Positions 33,509 to 44,344 of a DNA stretch of 64,000 bases are shown here, piece after piece. The notes under the pieces were generated by a model. The model made no database searches. It saw only the letters and a list, made by a program, of their open reading frames with translations, and was not told the origin of the DNA. This DNA is from Calliopsis andreniformis (taxonomy: Eukaryota > Arthropoda > Insecta > Hymenoptera > Andrenidae), in contig NW_027480432.1 of the NCBI RefSeq assembly GCF_051401765.1, positions 13,224,501 to 13,288,500 on the forward strand. The letters are read 5' to 3'. Position numbers and translations under genes: made by a program. How positions within the stretch are numbered: the first letter of the stretch is position 1; each line of letters starts with the position of its first letter.

Positions 33509-34713
33509 GATTTAATATGTCTCGCAACCACAAGGACAAGTATGAAACCTCGAACCCTAGGCGAGCACATACTTTCATGTCCACCGAGGACGCAAGCTCA
33601 GGAAAGAAATCCTATTGGCCCGAGCTGGAGATAACAGGCAGTATAAGGAACCTGAGTCCAAATTTATGGCAGCTGACACATTTGACAGCGCTGTATCTAA
33701 ATGACAACAGTCTGCAGAGGATTCCGCCAGAAATTGGAAGATTAATTAATTTGAGGATTCTGGACCTCAGCAGCAACAAACTGAGGAGTTTGCCGGCGGA
33801 GCTGGGGGATCTCATCTACCTCAGGTGTGATTTTAATTGATTCTGATTGTTGTTTGATTGGGAATCGTGGAATCGAAGAATGCTTATGAAGAAAGAGATA
33901 TTCTATCATATACATTGGTTCTGATGTTTTTCGCAAGACCTCTTTTGAGAGAGTAGTATAAATTTAATATCTAGGTAGTAATATCTGGTAATGATACGTA
34001 ATAATATGTATCTGGTAATAAAATCTAACAGTATCTAGAAATAATGTCTAGTAATAATACTTAGTTATATTTAGTAATAATATTGAATATTATCTGGTAA
34101 TAACAATACTATGTAGTAATATTTTGCAATAACATGTAGTAGCATTTAGTAATAACATCTAGTAATACTTAACAATAATACATAGTAATAATATCTAGTA
34201 ATATTTAGTAATATAATAATAATAATATTCAGTATTATTTGCCAACAATGTTTAGTAGGATTACTTACTAATATCTAGTAACAATATTCAGTAGTACATA
34301 TTTATCAATAATATCCAGTAATATCTGATAATATTATCTATTAATATTTGATAATAATATTTTATGACAACATTTGGTAACATCTAATATTAATTTCAAA
34401 TAATAGCTACTAATAATACACGTTGTCTGTACTAAGGTGTTCCTCATTCCGTATAATTGATAAATAAACAAATAAATAAATAAATAAGTAAATAAAATAA
34501 ATTATAAATTACCTTCAATTTCATTTTCATGTTTCAGAGAATTATTATTAAACCAGAATTACCTCCGAGTACTGCCTTATGAGCTAGGGAAACTCTTCCA
34601 GTTGCAAATCCTTGGATTGCAGGGCAACCCGCTCAGCAAAGAAGTCATGACGCTTTATGGGGAGCCATCGGGGACACATAAGCTGCTTTCATATATGCTG
34701 GATAACTTGCAAG
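33509..34713 (+). CDS. twin: CCR4 deadenylase (twin/CNOT6-like), N-terminal exons only
   Basis: The first coding exon begins after acceptor ttttcag at 33508, with ATG at 33517, and ends CTCAG|gtgtga at 33824; the second spans 34538-34713 (gtttcag|AGAATTA ... CTTGCAAG|gtagac) and is in phase. Together they give about 161 residues: MSRNHKDKYE, then STEDASSGKKSYWPELEITG and four leucine-rich repeats such as LTALYLNDNSLQRIPPEIG and LQILGLQGNPLSKEVM, ending YMLDNLQ. This is the diagnostic N-terminus of insect CCR4/twin and vertebrate CNOT6/CNOT6L. The LRRs bind CAF1/POP2, and the later exonuclease domain (absent here) shortens mRNA poly(A) tails in cytoplasm. No exon encoding that domain is visible to the right, so the gene continues beyond the window, has a huge intron, or is incomplete. 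Confidence 0.88.
33958..34400. repeat. Degenerate (TAATATCTAG)-type minisatellite in twin intron
   Basis: The first twin intron is almost wholly made of units like AATATCTAGTAATA, ATATTTAGTAATA and AATATCTGGTAATAA, roughly 11-14 bases each, for more than 400 bases. A short AAATAAATAAATAAATAA run follows at 34465. Confidence 0.85.
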
Positions 34714-34767
34714 GTAGACAACCGAAAGTTTTGTTCGTTTGACCCGTTCTTTTTCTACATAGCCATG

Positions 34768-35825
34768 TACAGTGTGTCCGCTGAAATCGTAAACAGTCAA
34801 TTATTTCGTAATCTATTGGAGATACGAAAAAAATCTTTACATGAAATTCAGTAGCAAAAGGGAGCAGAGTTATTGGCTGCAACAATTTTTTCTTAACATT
34901 ATTGTTTACAGAGATAGGGACCGATACGAAGGGTCTTTTAAGCGCAATATCTTAAAAACTATTGGAAAAAAGGTACACAGGATGTCCCAAACAAAGTGCG
35001 GGAGCCGGAAATAAGAGATTCCTGTGGTGATTCTAAACAACATTTTCCTTTGCAAAAATATCCTCCGAAGTTTTGTTAACGAGTTATTAACGAAAAACCC
35101 GGACCAATCAGAGAGCGCGAATAGCGAGTGCTCGGCCGACCAGCTACAGGCCACAAGCTACGCGGAGTGTCTGCTATTTACCGTGCTCGAGGCTTGTACA
35201 AGAAACTCAAAATGTTTACGTCAATGCTCAATTTCTTCTAAACTATTGGATGAAAAATTATGAAAAAAATCAAGGCTATGTTAACTATTGAGACACATAT
35301 TATAGAATTTTTTCAGATTTTTAAATTAATTATCCAAGTTGTAAAAAGTAAAAAACGAGGAAAAAGAATTTTAAAATGCCGATTTAGTAAAGTAATGCTA
35401 TAGTAAAAAAAAATAAAAAGCAATGTGTTCGTAGTTCCTACGGATTGTACGTCATTTTACTGTGTATTAAAACATTGAAAACTATACAAGAATACTTATT
35501 TCATAATGAATGAACGAAAATTGGACGTATTAGTTGCTGTAATCGGTAAAAATTTCTTAAAAACTATTTGAAAAACGGTATATACATCAATGGTTACGAA
35601 ATTCGTCTTGAAACGCACTATCAACTGATCAGATAAGAAATGTATAATCCCATTTAAAAAACCGAACTTGACCTTCATATCTCTGTAAACAATAGTGTTA
35701 AGGAAAACTTGTTGCAGCCTATAAATTTGCCCCCTTTTACCATTCAATTGCATGTAAAGATTTTTTTGTATCTTCAATAGATTAGAAAATAATCGACTGT
35801 TTACGATTTCGACAGACACACTGTA
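34768..35825. mobile_element. Tc1/mariner-type element, no transposase, TA duplication
   Basis: Ends CAGTGTGTCCGCTGAAAT (34770) and the inverse of CAGTGTGTCTGTCGAAAT (ending 35823) are each flanked by TA. The arms pair for about 155 bases (ATCGTAAACAGTC, GGCTGCAACAA, CTATTGTTTACAGAGATA). The interior holds another repeat beginning ACACAGGATGTCCC near 34977, with GC-rich sequence near 35100-35190 (GCTCGGCCGACCAGC). Length about 1054 bp. Confidence 0.85.
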
Positions 35826-35832
35826 GATACAC

Positions 35833-36430
35833 GGGGTGCAACAAACATATGTTTCAATATTTTAAGGCAGTGCTGTCTAGCGGAGAGGTTCTTACTCGCC
35901 TTTTTTCCTCTTCTAACTGTTGGGTTACTCCACGAACACATACGGCGTTAGTAATGATTTAGCTATTTTATAAATAGGGGCACTAACATGATATGTTATC
36001 CTGCTCCCATATGTTAAAATGGGAGCAGGAGAGCCTGAGAGGGCTCGTAAGCCTTTGCTTAGACAGCACTGTTTTAAGGGGTGGTAAGGTTTCTGAATTT
36101 GATCACAAAATGTTCTATGACATAGTGTCTTATCTGTCTTCGTTATGCAATAATAATGCCTTAAAGGTAACGTCGTTATGCGGTAAATAGTAGTTGAGGA
36201 ATTTTGTAATTTTGCTGATATATTCGGGAGGAACAATAGAAGATTTAAGACTTAAGACTTTTGTCTTAACACATGTTGCATCTGTTATGGTTTAATTTTT
36301 ATAAAGCTTTAAAGATGGAAAATGCTTGTGGAAAAGAACGTAACACACAGGTGAAAGATAGACCAAAACACTGCCGGCAATCATGTGTTTAAGACATCCC
36401 CATAACGAAAGAGCCGGGACTATGAGAAAA
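35833..36430 (+). mobile_element. GGGTGCAAC-family repeat interrupted by a hAT MITE
   Basis: Begins CGGGGTGCAACAAACATATG, is split at TTTTAAGG by the MITE at 35868, then continues GGTGGTAAGG, TTTGATCACAAAATGTTC, and on to the ACTGCCGGCA block near 36372. Same family as 27635-28255 and 52000-52260. No coding sequence. Confidence 0.75.
35860..36079. mobile_element. hAT-type MITE (204 bp) with perfect 8-bp duplication
   Basis: The element runs from 35868 to 36071 with inverted ends CAGTGCTGTCTA...TAGACAGCACTG, flanked on both sides by the exact octamer TTTTAAGG (35860-35867 and 36072-36079). CAG ends plus an 8-bp duplication are diagnostic of hAT transposition. A strong internal hairpin (CCTGCTCCCATATGT...ATGGGAGCAGG) lies at about 35999-36028. 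Removing the insert and one octamer rejoins the host repeat cleanly. Confidence 0.95.
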
Positions 36431-36756
36431 ATAACTTTAAACTTAAATTTCTAGGTGATAAAATTAGAATTAATTTTCTCAGCTTCCATAATTACAATTA
36501 TTTGAAAAATAAATTACTGTCGCGAAACAGACGTTTTCATACGCTCACCCTTAATTTGCAAAAAGCACACAGTTATTCTTAACGATCTCCCTAGAATGTC
36601 CAGTACCGGTAGTGAAATTGAACTATACTTTTCCCATGTCTTGTTCTCCAATGAAAAACAACGGAACCAATAATTCGTCATATTATTCATGTTCATTTTC
36701 AAACGGCATAGCTTTTAGTACGATCATAAAAGTCAATTATCAAAAACATTGACCCT
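36431..36756. other. Noncoding, probable decayed LINE gag flank
   Basis: No intact frame. It lies immediately upstream of a zinc-knuckle remnant on the same strand, so it may be the eroded first part of that ORF. Confidence 0.35.
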
Positions 36757-37063
36757 GATGCGTTAAGTGCGGTGGCTCACATCTAACTAACGAATGTAAA
36801 CAGTCACTTGAAACTCCTTCAACGTGTGCAAATTGTAATGATTCTTACACAGTAAGTTTCTCAAAATGTCCTACGTGGGAGAAATATCTCTTGAGACGGA
36901 TAAAGCAGGAGTTATTTCTTATGCCTCTCCTCCCTCCAGCTGTCCATAACTTGAAAACATTCCCGTTCATGAAAAGACCCAAGATTAGCTCGTTACGTAA
37001 TGCTCCATTGTTGAGAAATAAGCCAGGTAGTTTAGTTGATGAAAACACCAAGTCTTCTTCTTG
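36757..37063 (+). pseudogene. Gag-like zinc-knuckle remnant of a jockey/I-type LINE
   Basis: The forward frame reads CVKCGGSHLTNECK, then CANCNDSYTVSFSKC and PTWEKYL. The spacing CX2CX4HX4C followed by CANC...H/Y...C and CPxW is the double zinc-knuckle arrangement of the gag-like ORF1 of jockey- and I-clade retrotransposons. The frame continues to a stop at about 37061. Upstream codons are full of stops, so the ORF is dead. Confidence 0.75.
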
Positions 37064-38579
37064 AATCTGCTCTTATGCTAACAATAAGTCAAATAATACA
37101 TTTATTGTCACTGACACGCTAAACGTTTGTAAAGAAATAGTATATGTAATTCGACCTTTATAGCCAAAGCTACAAGCTTGTTACTTAGTAACCTCAAGAA
37201 ATGTAACTGTAAAACGGATTAGCTCATGGTTTTTCTTGAAGTAGTTCAGGCCCTTGATTAAATAGCTTCTCTATCTGTATTCTTTTTATCGAAATGCTTG
37301 TTTTTTACTCAAAAAAGAAATTAATTTATCTATGTTCTTTAAAAGCATAGACTACAAATTGTCCTTATCTCAAAAATTTTTGTCAAAATTCTTCATTCTT
37401 CCGTCTATGTTGGCGTGATTTACAAACGTCCAATTATCGACTTAAAATTCTCTGATCTATATAGATTCTCTCCTTGGCATTGGCTCAGGTTTTAACTGCG
37501 TTTTCAATAGAAGACCGTTGTTGGAATTTAAGTTAACATTTTATTTTTTACAACTGATGGATGCAGATCTAGTCCTTTTCTCGCGATATTCCTGCTATGT
37601 GTGTGGTTATACCCCAAATTCTACGCCAAGACTTTTACTAGTGTGTGTAGTATTTTCGTGCGTGGATCTGGTCCAGAAGACTAATTGGAAGGTAGGCACA
37701 TTGCCCTTCTTATTCAGAAATTGCTGATAAAGATTGAATGAATTATGATGCGGGTTTATGATGCGGACGTGACTTATTCGCTATTTTTGAGCATAAATAT
37801 TTCTTGTCTCTGCACAATTATTGCAGCTGTTTAGTGTCTAACGTTGTAAACAGGAAAAACCCCAAATTCCGAATGGGACACGGAACCCTTGGGTTTTTCC
37901 TGGCGCTCAATAGTAATTGACGTATCGTAAACCCTGGGTAGTTGCACAGGATGGACTTGGTGACTTTAGAGGCCTGAAGTAAGGCCCATGGTCAGGCATT
38001 TTAGTTTTGCGTTCCCTACCACTTTATCAGAAGGGGTGGGCGGAATCAACAATTTCGCTATTGGTTCTCTGTTCGCCCTTCCACTGAAATTTCTCTTGAA
38101 GAAGGGAAAAACAGAGGTTTCATGGAAGGGAGAGCACAGGAGAAAAGGTAGAATTATCACGAATCGTCAACGAGAAAACGAGTACACTCTTCTTTTTCAA
38201 TTTTATTTGGGACTTTTCCCGGTCATCGTACGACCTCCGTTTTCACATACATGTTAATCAGTTTTTTTCTGTTGTTTACAATAAATTTGATTTAAAATCG
38301 AGTGTGTTAATGAACCAGTTTCACCATTTAACAATACACTCAAAACAATTGCATAGGGCGTGTTTGGAGTTGCCTTCTGAATTGTAAAGAGTAGGCAGGT
38401 TTAGTGTTATTCAACAATACCCTCGTATAGTGTTTCCAATAGACAATTTACACGAAGATGGACATATTAGTACTTTCTGTCTCATCCTGAGTGTTTTGAG
38501 TTGTCCTATTAATTGTAACGAATAAACAAGATTATTGTGATTCAATCATATTCATCATTTTTAATTAAATTTTGGATCC
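37064..38579. other. No gene; one strong hairpin
   Basis: Mixed sequence without protein-like frames. At 37853-37907 a hairpin pairs AGGAAAAACCCCAA with TTGGGTTTTTCCT. Short near-identical TTTAACAATAC words recur at 38324-38530, hinting at a small eroded duplication. Confidence 0.45.
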
Positions 38580-38850
38580 CGTATTCTTGTTGAGTATCGT
38601 AAAATTTTCGATCAGCTGTTCAACGGTGAGTAATCTCTCCCTTCCCTTACGTCAGTGCGATACTGCTGTTTGGACAACGATTTGCTCGAGGCCCCCGCGC
38701 GGGCTCATTTCTGGTGCTTTTCACCAAATTTTTAGACGCTTATAACTAACAAACGAAGCCTCAAACGTGCAATCGTTATTCTTGATTTTCGTTTGATTTT
38801 GGTCTATAGGGACACCTCTTAAATTTATCCCTTGCTGTATGTAGTTTTTT
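38580..38850. mobile_element. Reverse copy of the 26.75-kb repeat
   Basis: Reverse complement of 26751-27005 over most of its length (TCTTAAATTTATCCC, TAACTAACAAACGAAGCCTC, GATCAGCTGTTCAAC). It directly adjoins the decayed 3' side of a pogo-like transposase fragment. Confidence 0.75.
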
Positions 38851-39006
38851 TTTTGTGCAGCGGCAACGCCTGTAACGGTGAAGTTGTCCCAAAGTTCTGC
38901 AGTTTAAATTTCACATTAGATAATATTTTTAAAATTTTTATCTCATTCCTTTTCTTGTTTTTATATATTTATTTCTAAATTTTCGACAATGTAAATATTT
39001 AATTTA

Positions 39007-39945
39007 TCAGATTTTGAAGCAGTAATAATAACGTTGTTGTATTCTTTCATTAATTCCTGTTTGTTTTCTTGAACGTGAGAAATTTTCCTTTACCTTTTGT
39101 ATGCATAGAAAAACTCGAGGTAAAAGTGTACTCGCTGTAGTTAGGGCATACAGTGCTGTGTAACTATGCGTTAGTTTATTAAAACTCCCAAGATATACTT
39201 CTGCAACTTTCTCGCCCTTGTAAGACAAACTTCTTTATGTGTTACAACGATGTTCGTAGCCTGTTTGGTCCGTATTTATTACAAAATGTCTGTCATAGTT
39301 TTTAATCGCAACTGACAATCTTTTTTGGAATTTTTCTGCTTCACTTAAAATCGTTGAAAGATCTAGGACATTTTTTGATTTTATGTATCGTATCACTTTC
39401 CTTTGAGTTATTCTATGAGTATTTTTTAATTTTTTTACCCACGATTCAGAAGCTGTAAAGAGGAAGTTCTCACTTTGAAATTGTAAAGCAGCAGCATAAG
39501 CCCATTGTTGCAATATTCTCGTTGTTGCAGGCTTTTTATCATTTTTTGCTTTTGAAAATCGATTGTAAGTGTATTTATAAATATACTTATATTTTTCCAT
39601 CGCTCCGCCCCCTTGTTCGATTTCTTTGATCCATCGTTGCAAATGATCTTTTCGCCGGAGTGCTGTGCACCCATTACGGTGTAATGTCTTCAAGCTCCAA
39701 TTAGGATGCTCTCTAACAATTTGAATAATTTTCAGTTTTGTGTTTATATGTACAAAATCAGCAATTCTAGGTTTTTTCGGATCCGGTTCGCATTTATGAA
39801 ACATTTCTGGTAATGAGGAGCTTTCTGATGATGAAGTTAACAATGATATCGTTGGCGAATTTTCTTCTGTGACATGTATTGTGTCTTCTTCCGGCAATGA
39901 ATCGTTTTGCAGATATAATTCTTCTCTATCTTCAAAAGTAAAATT
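39007..39945 (-). pseudogene. pogo-like transposase, N-terminal half, frameshifted
   Basis: The reverse strand from about 39945 reads an acidic leader, then KLKIIQIVREHPNWSLKTL and RRKDHLQRWIKEIEQGG (helix-turn-helix), a second helical DNA-binding part ending TQRKVIRYI, and HFVINTDQTGYEHRCNT, where NTD matches the first catalytic Asp of the DDE domain. After a frameshift at about 39235 the next frame continues YKGEKVAEVYLGSFNKLTHS and STLLPRVFLCIQ. The catalytic domain is then lost. Layout fits pogo/Tigger-type transposases; the copy is dead. Confidence 0.75.
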
Positions 39946-40817
39946 TTCTAAAATTTATAATATAGATTTTATTTCTTTGCCTATTCGTTCGCTTTTTTAC
40001 CTATGCTCTTATTTGGTAATCTCTTTGCAAAATTTAAATTTACCAATGTACGAGGACTATTTTTCAATGCATCTGCAATATTTTGTTGCATATACTGCAA
40101 CAAAATTTCGACTTTGTTAGAATGATAATTAATAATAATAATACTAATAATAACAACAAGAATAATAACAGTAAAACAATAGAATCTACAATGACAAAGA
40201 GTGAACAAGGCGATTATTATAAATACAGTACTATCTTGTCACTTACAAATTGTCGTTTACGATTTGTAATAAATCTCTGATTGCGGCGAATGCGACCGTG
40301 ATACTGTGAATGAACGAGACGATATGTCTAGCTCGAAACATAGTAGTGTCAAATCATATTTCTGGAAAGAGATGGCATTAAAGCCTCCCTATTCAAAAAG
40401 TACAAAAAGTGAAATGTTCATGTAATTCTATATGAAAAAATAAGTCGAACATATAAAATAAACTTTTTTGGTATCGTACTTCGTTTTTGAGAAAATTGAG
40501 TTTGCGTTATGGTCGGATGCAAACGTACGGAAGTGGTTTTGGGTGCTTGAAATGTAGATGGGGTAAGAGGAACACTTTCGGTTTGATCACTGACTGTTTT
40601 TACGATAAGCTAGAAGCATTCCCCTTTCCCCGTTTACACCTCAAATGTCAAAAATTGTACTTTACTACACTTGGACTCTGTTAAAATTCAAAATCAATTT
40701 TATAAAAAATGAAGCATGATATCATCGAATGCTATTTTACATTTTCGTTTTATTTTTTCATGGTAGAATCACCTTTTTTCTGTTTGTACCAACAGTTCTG
40801 GGACGTATGATATAATA
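39946..40817. other. Noncoding, nothing established
   Basis: AT-rich; includes an ATAATAATAATA-type run at about 40125-40165. Likely the 5' part of the pogo-like element, but its terminal repeat could not be located. Confidence 0.4.
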
Positions 40818-41550
40818 CAGTGACGAGCAAAGGTGTAAACTCACTCCGCTAGTCTTATAAAGAAGGTGATAATATGATTAATTATTCAATTGATCAAATA
40901 GGTTGGATAATAGCAAATATAAGGTGAATCTAATGAACAAAACAATAATTTATTGTTGTTGATTTTAATATACATAATGTTTTACAAAAACAGAGTCTTG
41001 TCTTTCGTTTTGCACTGTAATTATGCTCGTCGGACTAGTGTTTCAAATTAATACTTTGTTCATTTACCTTTATTTTTTCGTATTGCTTCTAGACTACGTG
41101 TCTAGAACGGTATATGTTTGTTAAATTTTGAATAAATTCTGATTCGATTTTTTACCATTCCTGCTCTGCTCTTTTCCATGACTCATGGGCACCTGTAGAT
41201 GGATTATCATATTTTGCCATTCTTCTTTTTTAGAATGGGCAACAAATTCTCAATCAGATTAATGTTCGTGCTTTATGCCGGTGATTTCATCACAGAAAAC
41301 CTTTGACTTTTTAGCGTGGTTTTTACTATCCTTGCAGCATGCATAGGGTCTTCATTTTTGTGGAACACTACTTAATTTTCATTAAATCCAATATAATTAA
41401 TAACTCTTTCCACATGATACCTTCAGTTCGAACAAAAGGCCCACCACCTTTATGAGTAAAACACCCCCAACACATAATTGAACTACTCCCGAACTTCACA
41501 CAGTATTCTCGCGATAGCGAACCTCTGGAGCTACACGTTAGTGCTACCGG
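40816..41550 (-). pseudogene. Tc1-like transposon relic, 5'-truncated
   Basis: The reverse strand reads REYCVKFGSSSIMCWGCFTH, matching the GGGSVMVWGCFS block of Tc1 transposases, then in another frame HKNEDPMHAARIVK (the DNDPKH block with the second catalytic Asp decayed) and STNINLIENLLPILKKK (the SPDLNPIENLW block with the final Glu). Several stops and shifts intervene. The 3' terminal repeat CAGTGACGAGCAAAGGTG begins at 40818 next to TA. The 5' part is cut off at about 41550 by another repeat. Confidence 0.85.
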
Positions 41551-41795
41551 GTCTATCCGCACTCCTCACGAGGGGGCCCCTTGAAACGGTTAGAATTTTC
41601 AGAGATTTGAGGCTTTCACGGCTCAGCGTCATACAGTTCTCGTTGTCGAAGTTTTCGGGTGTAATCCGTGTTCTGAAACAGCTTCAGTGTGTCTTTCGAC
41701 CCTCTGAAGAAGCTAGTTACAATACTAGCGAAACGTCAGGAAATCTCTTCCTTCAGGACATGGCCGCCACCCGAAAGCTTCAACAGTGAGAAAAG
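41551..41795 (+). mobile_element. Repeat with hammerhead-like core, possible Penelope-type fragment
   Basis: GC-richer fragment joined to the truncated Tc1 copy. At 41704-41733 it reads CTGAAGA, A, a 5-bp stem GCTAG/CTAGC with an 8-base loop, then GAAA and CGTC. CTGANGA-stem-GAAA is the conserved core of hammerhead ribozymes, which Penelope-like retroelements carry. One extra A before the stem, and no obvious stem III or stem I partner, make activity doubtful. Sequences of the form CTGAAGAAGC...GCGAAACGT are common in dispersed retroelements. Confidence 0.4.
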
Positions 41796-42057
41796 GTTGG
41801 AATTTTGGTGACAGCTTGCCTGTGTTAATTTATCTAGGTTCTGTAAAAGTGAGACAGTACTAATGTATTGATAAAATTTCTTTACTTTTAGTTTTTTATC
41901 AATGAAAATTTCACAAATTGATTGTGGAGATTTTTCTGATTAAAATAACAATAAATACAATATAATTTCGATCATATTTACTTTTTAATAAATGCTAATA
42001 ATTCATTGTGTTTCAATATTACTTGTAATATAATGCGCTGTGAAACTTTTCACGATA
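41796..42057. other. AT-rich spacer
   Basis: No gene and no repeat recognised. Confidence 0.4.
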
Positions 42058-43413
42058 GGGTCATTCCACGCGAAATCGGGCACGTTTCGGAGCAAGTTCT
42101 TGTAATTTGCTCAAATTTGAATATGTTGTAGTCTTTAACGATATTTAAACATACCCCAAAGGATTTTTCAAAATTTTGAAAATTGTCGATTTTACAGCTG
42201 TTTGAAGTTAAGTGCTACCTTTATTTTTAAAAAATTATAGCTATTGAATTAGTAAGCGGATGGAGATGAGCTTTAAGGTGCTTATAGAGAAAACATTGAA
42301 GTTTGTAAATAAAATTATTTCACCTAAAAAAAATTGTTTTTTAATCATCTTTTTTGCAATTATTTTAAACAAATACAAGTTTCTAAGTTGATGCGCGATT
42401 TTAAAAATCTGAAAAAAAAGGAGAATATAGTTTGATCCTTCCCCTTGATGGACAAACTTTCAAAAAGATGGACATTTTAAAATTGGCCCTGTGAAAATTG
42501 CCGAAAGTTGACGCTGCGTCGAGTCGCACTGCTGTGGCGGGCGCGTCGTCGCTAGCAGCCTACTCGACTCCAGCGGGTGAACGTGCGTTATTATTTGGAA
42601 TCAAGGCGGCTTCACCCAACATTATTCTACATTATCTCCGAGCATTTGCAAGGTTTACTGCAATCAATAAATATTGGTAACTCACTCTTCGTCTTATTGT
42701 TGAAAACATAAATATAATCTCTTAAATCCTAGCTTTCATTTTGAAGATTTTGGTATTAATGCAAAATGGAACCTTTTTGCAACTTCACATGGCAAAAGTG
42801 AATGTGAACTTATCAATAAGTATCACTGACAAAGAGTGAGTTACCAATATTTACCGCCTTGATCGCAAATAATAATGCACGTTCCCCCGCTGGAGTCGAC
42901 TAGGCTGCCAGCGACGATGCGCCCGCCGCAACAGTGCGATTCGACGCAGCGTCAACTTTCGGCAATTTTCACAAGGCCAATTTTAAAATGTCCATCTTTT
43001 TGAAAGTTTGTCCATCAAGGGGAAGGATCAAACTATGTTCTCCTTTTTCTTCAGATTTTTAAAATCGCGCATCATCATAAAAACCTGCATTTGTTTAAAA
43101 TAATTGCAAAAAAGATAATTAAAAAACAATTTTTTTTAGGTGAAATAATTTTATTTACAAACTTCTATGTTTTCTCTATAAGCACCCTAAAGCTCATCTC
43201 CATCCGCTTACTACTTCAATAGCTATAATTTTTTTAAAAAAAGGTAGCACTTAATTTCAAACAGCTGTAAAATCGACAATTTTCAAAATTTTGAAAAATC
43301 CTTTGGGGTACGTTTAAATATCGTTAAAGACTACAACATATTCAGATTTGAGCAAATTACAAGAACTTGCTCCGAAAGGTGCCCGATTTCGCGTGGAATG
43401 ACCTGATAGTTTT
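42058..43413. mobile_element. 1.36-kb foldback element, very similar arms
   Basis: Ends (G)GTCATTCCACGCGAAATCGG and its exact inverse near 43390. Arms of about 0.6 kb pair almost continuously, for example AAAGTTGACGCTGCGTCGA, CTACTCGACTCCAGCGGG and TGGTAACTCACTCTT. The left arm alone has 59 extra bases at about 42610-42668. The roughly 140-base spacer reads KWNLFATSHGKSECE on the forward strand, a vestige of the protein family seen at 46846-47260. No certain target duplication was found (GATAG words lie near both ends but not in register). Confidence 0.85.
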
Positions 43414-44344
43414 CTAACTTTCATAGATCCTCCAATTATAGGTACATACTAAAAAAAGCAATGATACATGTACATATTAGTTTATTAATATAAAATAATA
43501 TGCAGGTACAAACTCGTCTGACATTTCAATACATACTTAGCTTTAATAATATGTTGATATTCTTATATAACATATAATTGTATTTATATTACTTTATAGA
43601 TCGAGTTTCATAAACCGATTTCCTATACTTTGAACTGTTTTGCTTTTCGTTTCACGTAGAGGTTCTTTAACTCAGATATTATCTCGAGTGAAAATGAAAC
43701 CAAGCATGACATAATTTCGACCATTTGTAAATTATGAAGAGCGATACATATCTAATGAAAGAAATGTTAACATTCATTAAACCGGTAAATATAAATCAAA
43801 TTATAACATGTTTGGTATCATTTTGATTAGAAAATTCTCTTCAATATGGTAGTGAAATTTTTATTTACACGAAACCAAAAATGAGAAAGTGAAGCAATCA
43901 CAGAACTACAATCATATTTTTATAGTAAATACTAAATTTACTAAATTTAGTAAATTTGTTGTTACTAATATCCTCAATTTTTTTCAGATTTCTCGGTTTG
44001 GTACGCCATAGTTAAAAAAGTCAAAAACCGATGTTTTCATCGTTTCTTTCGCATCACTAAAAATATGATTGTAGTTCTGTTGCTTCACTGCGAAATCCGT
44101 GTTTTTTTTTGGCATTTTTTTGTGTTGTTTATTTTTCATGGCTTCAATTATCGATTTAAAAATCTCAAAAAATTCTACATGTATCTTGGTCTCTGGAATA
44201 TCTCTGATATTTTGTCAAATTTTTTATTCAATAAGGTACAAATAATTTCCAAAAAACGCGATTTTCTATTTTCCCCCATTACTATTCCTCAGGTTGGAAT
44301 AGAGGATTGAAGATTGGTACAAACTAGTTTTTTATGATAAACTA
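43414..44344. other. Noncoding with a 200-bp hairpin
   Basis: The word ACTACAATCATATTTTTA at about 43906 is inverted at about 44056 (TAAAAATATGATTGTAGT), with GAAGCAA / TTGCTTC outside it. The loop holds a TACTAAATTTACTAAATTTAGTAAATTTG palindrome-like run. No gene. Confidence 0.55.

Noticed and set aside
42055..43420. GATAG target duplication for the 42-kb palindrome
   Set aside because: The words are near both ends but not adjacent to the terminal repeat in the same register.
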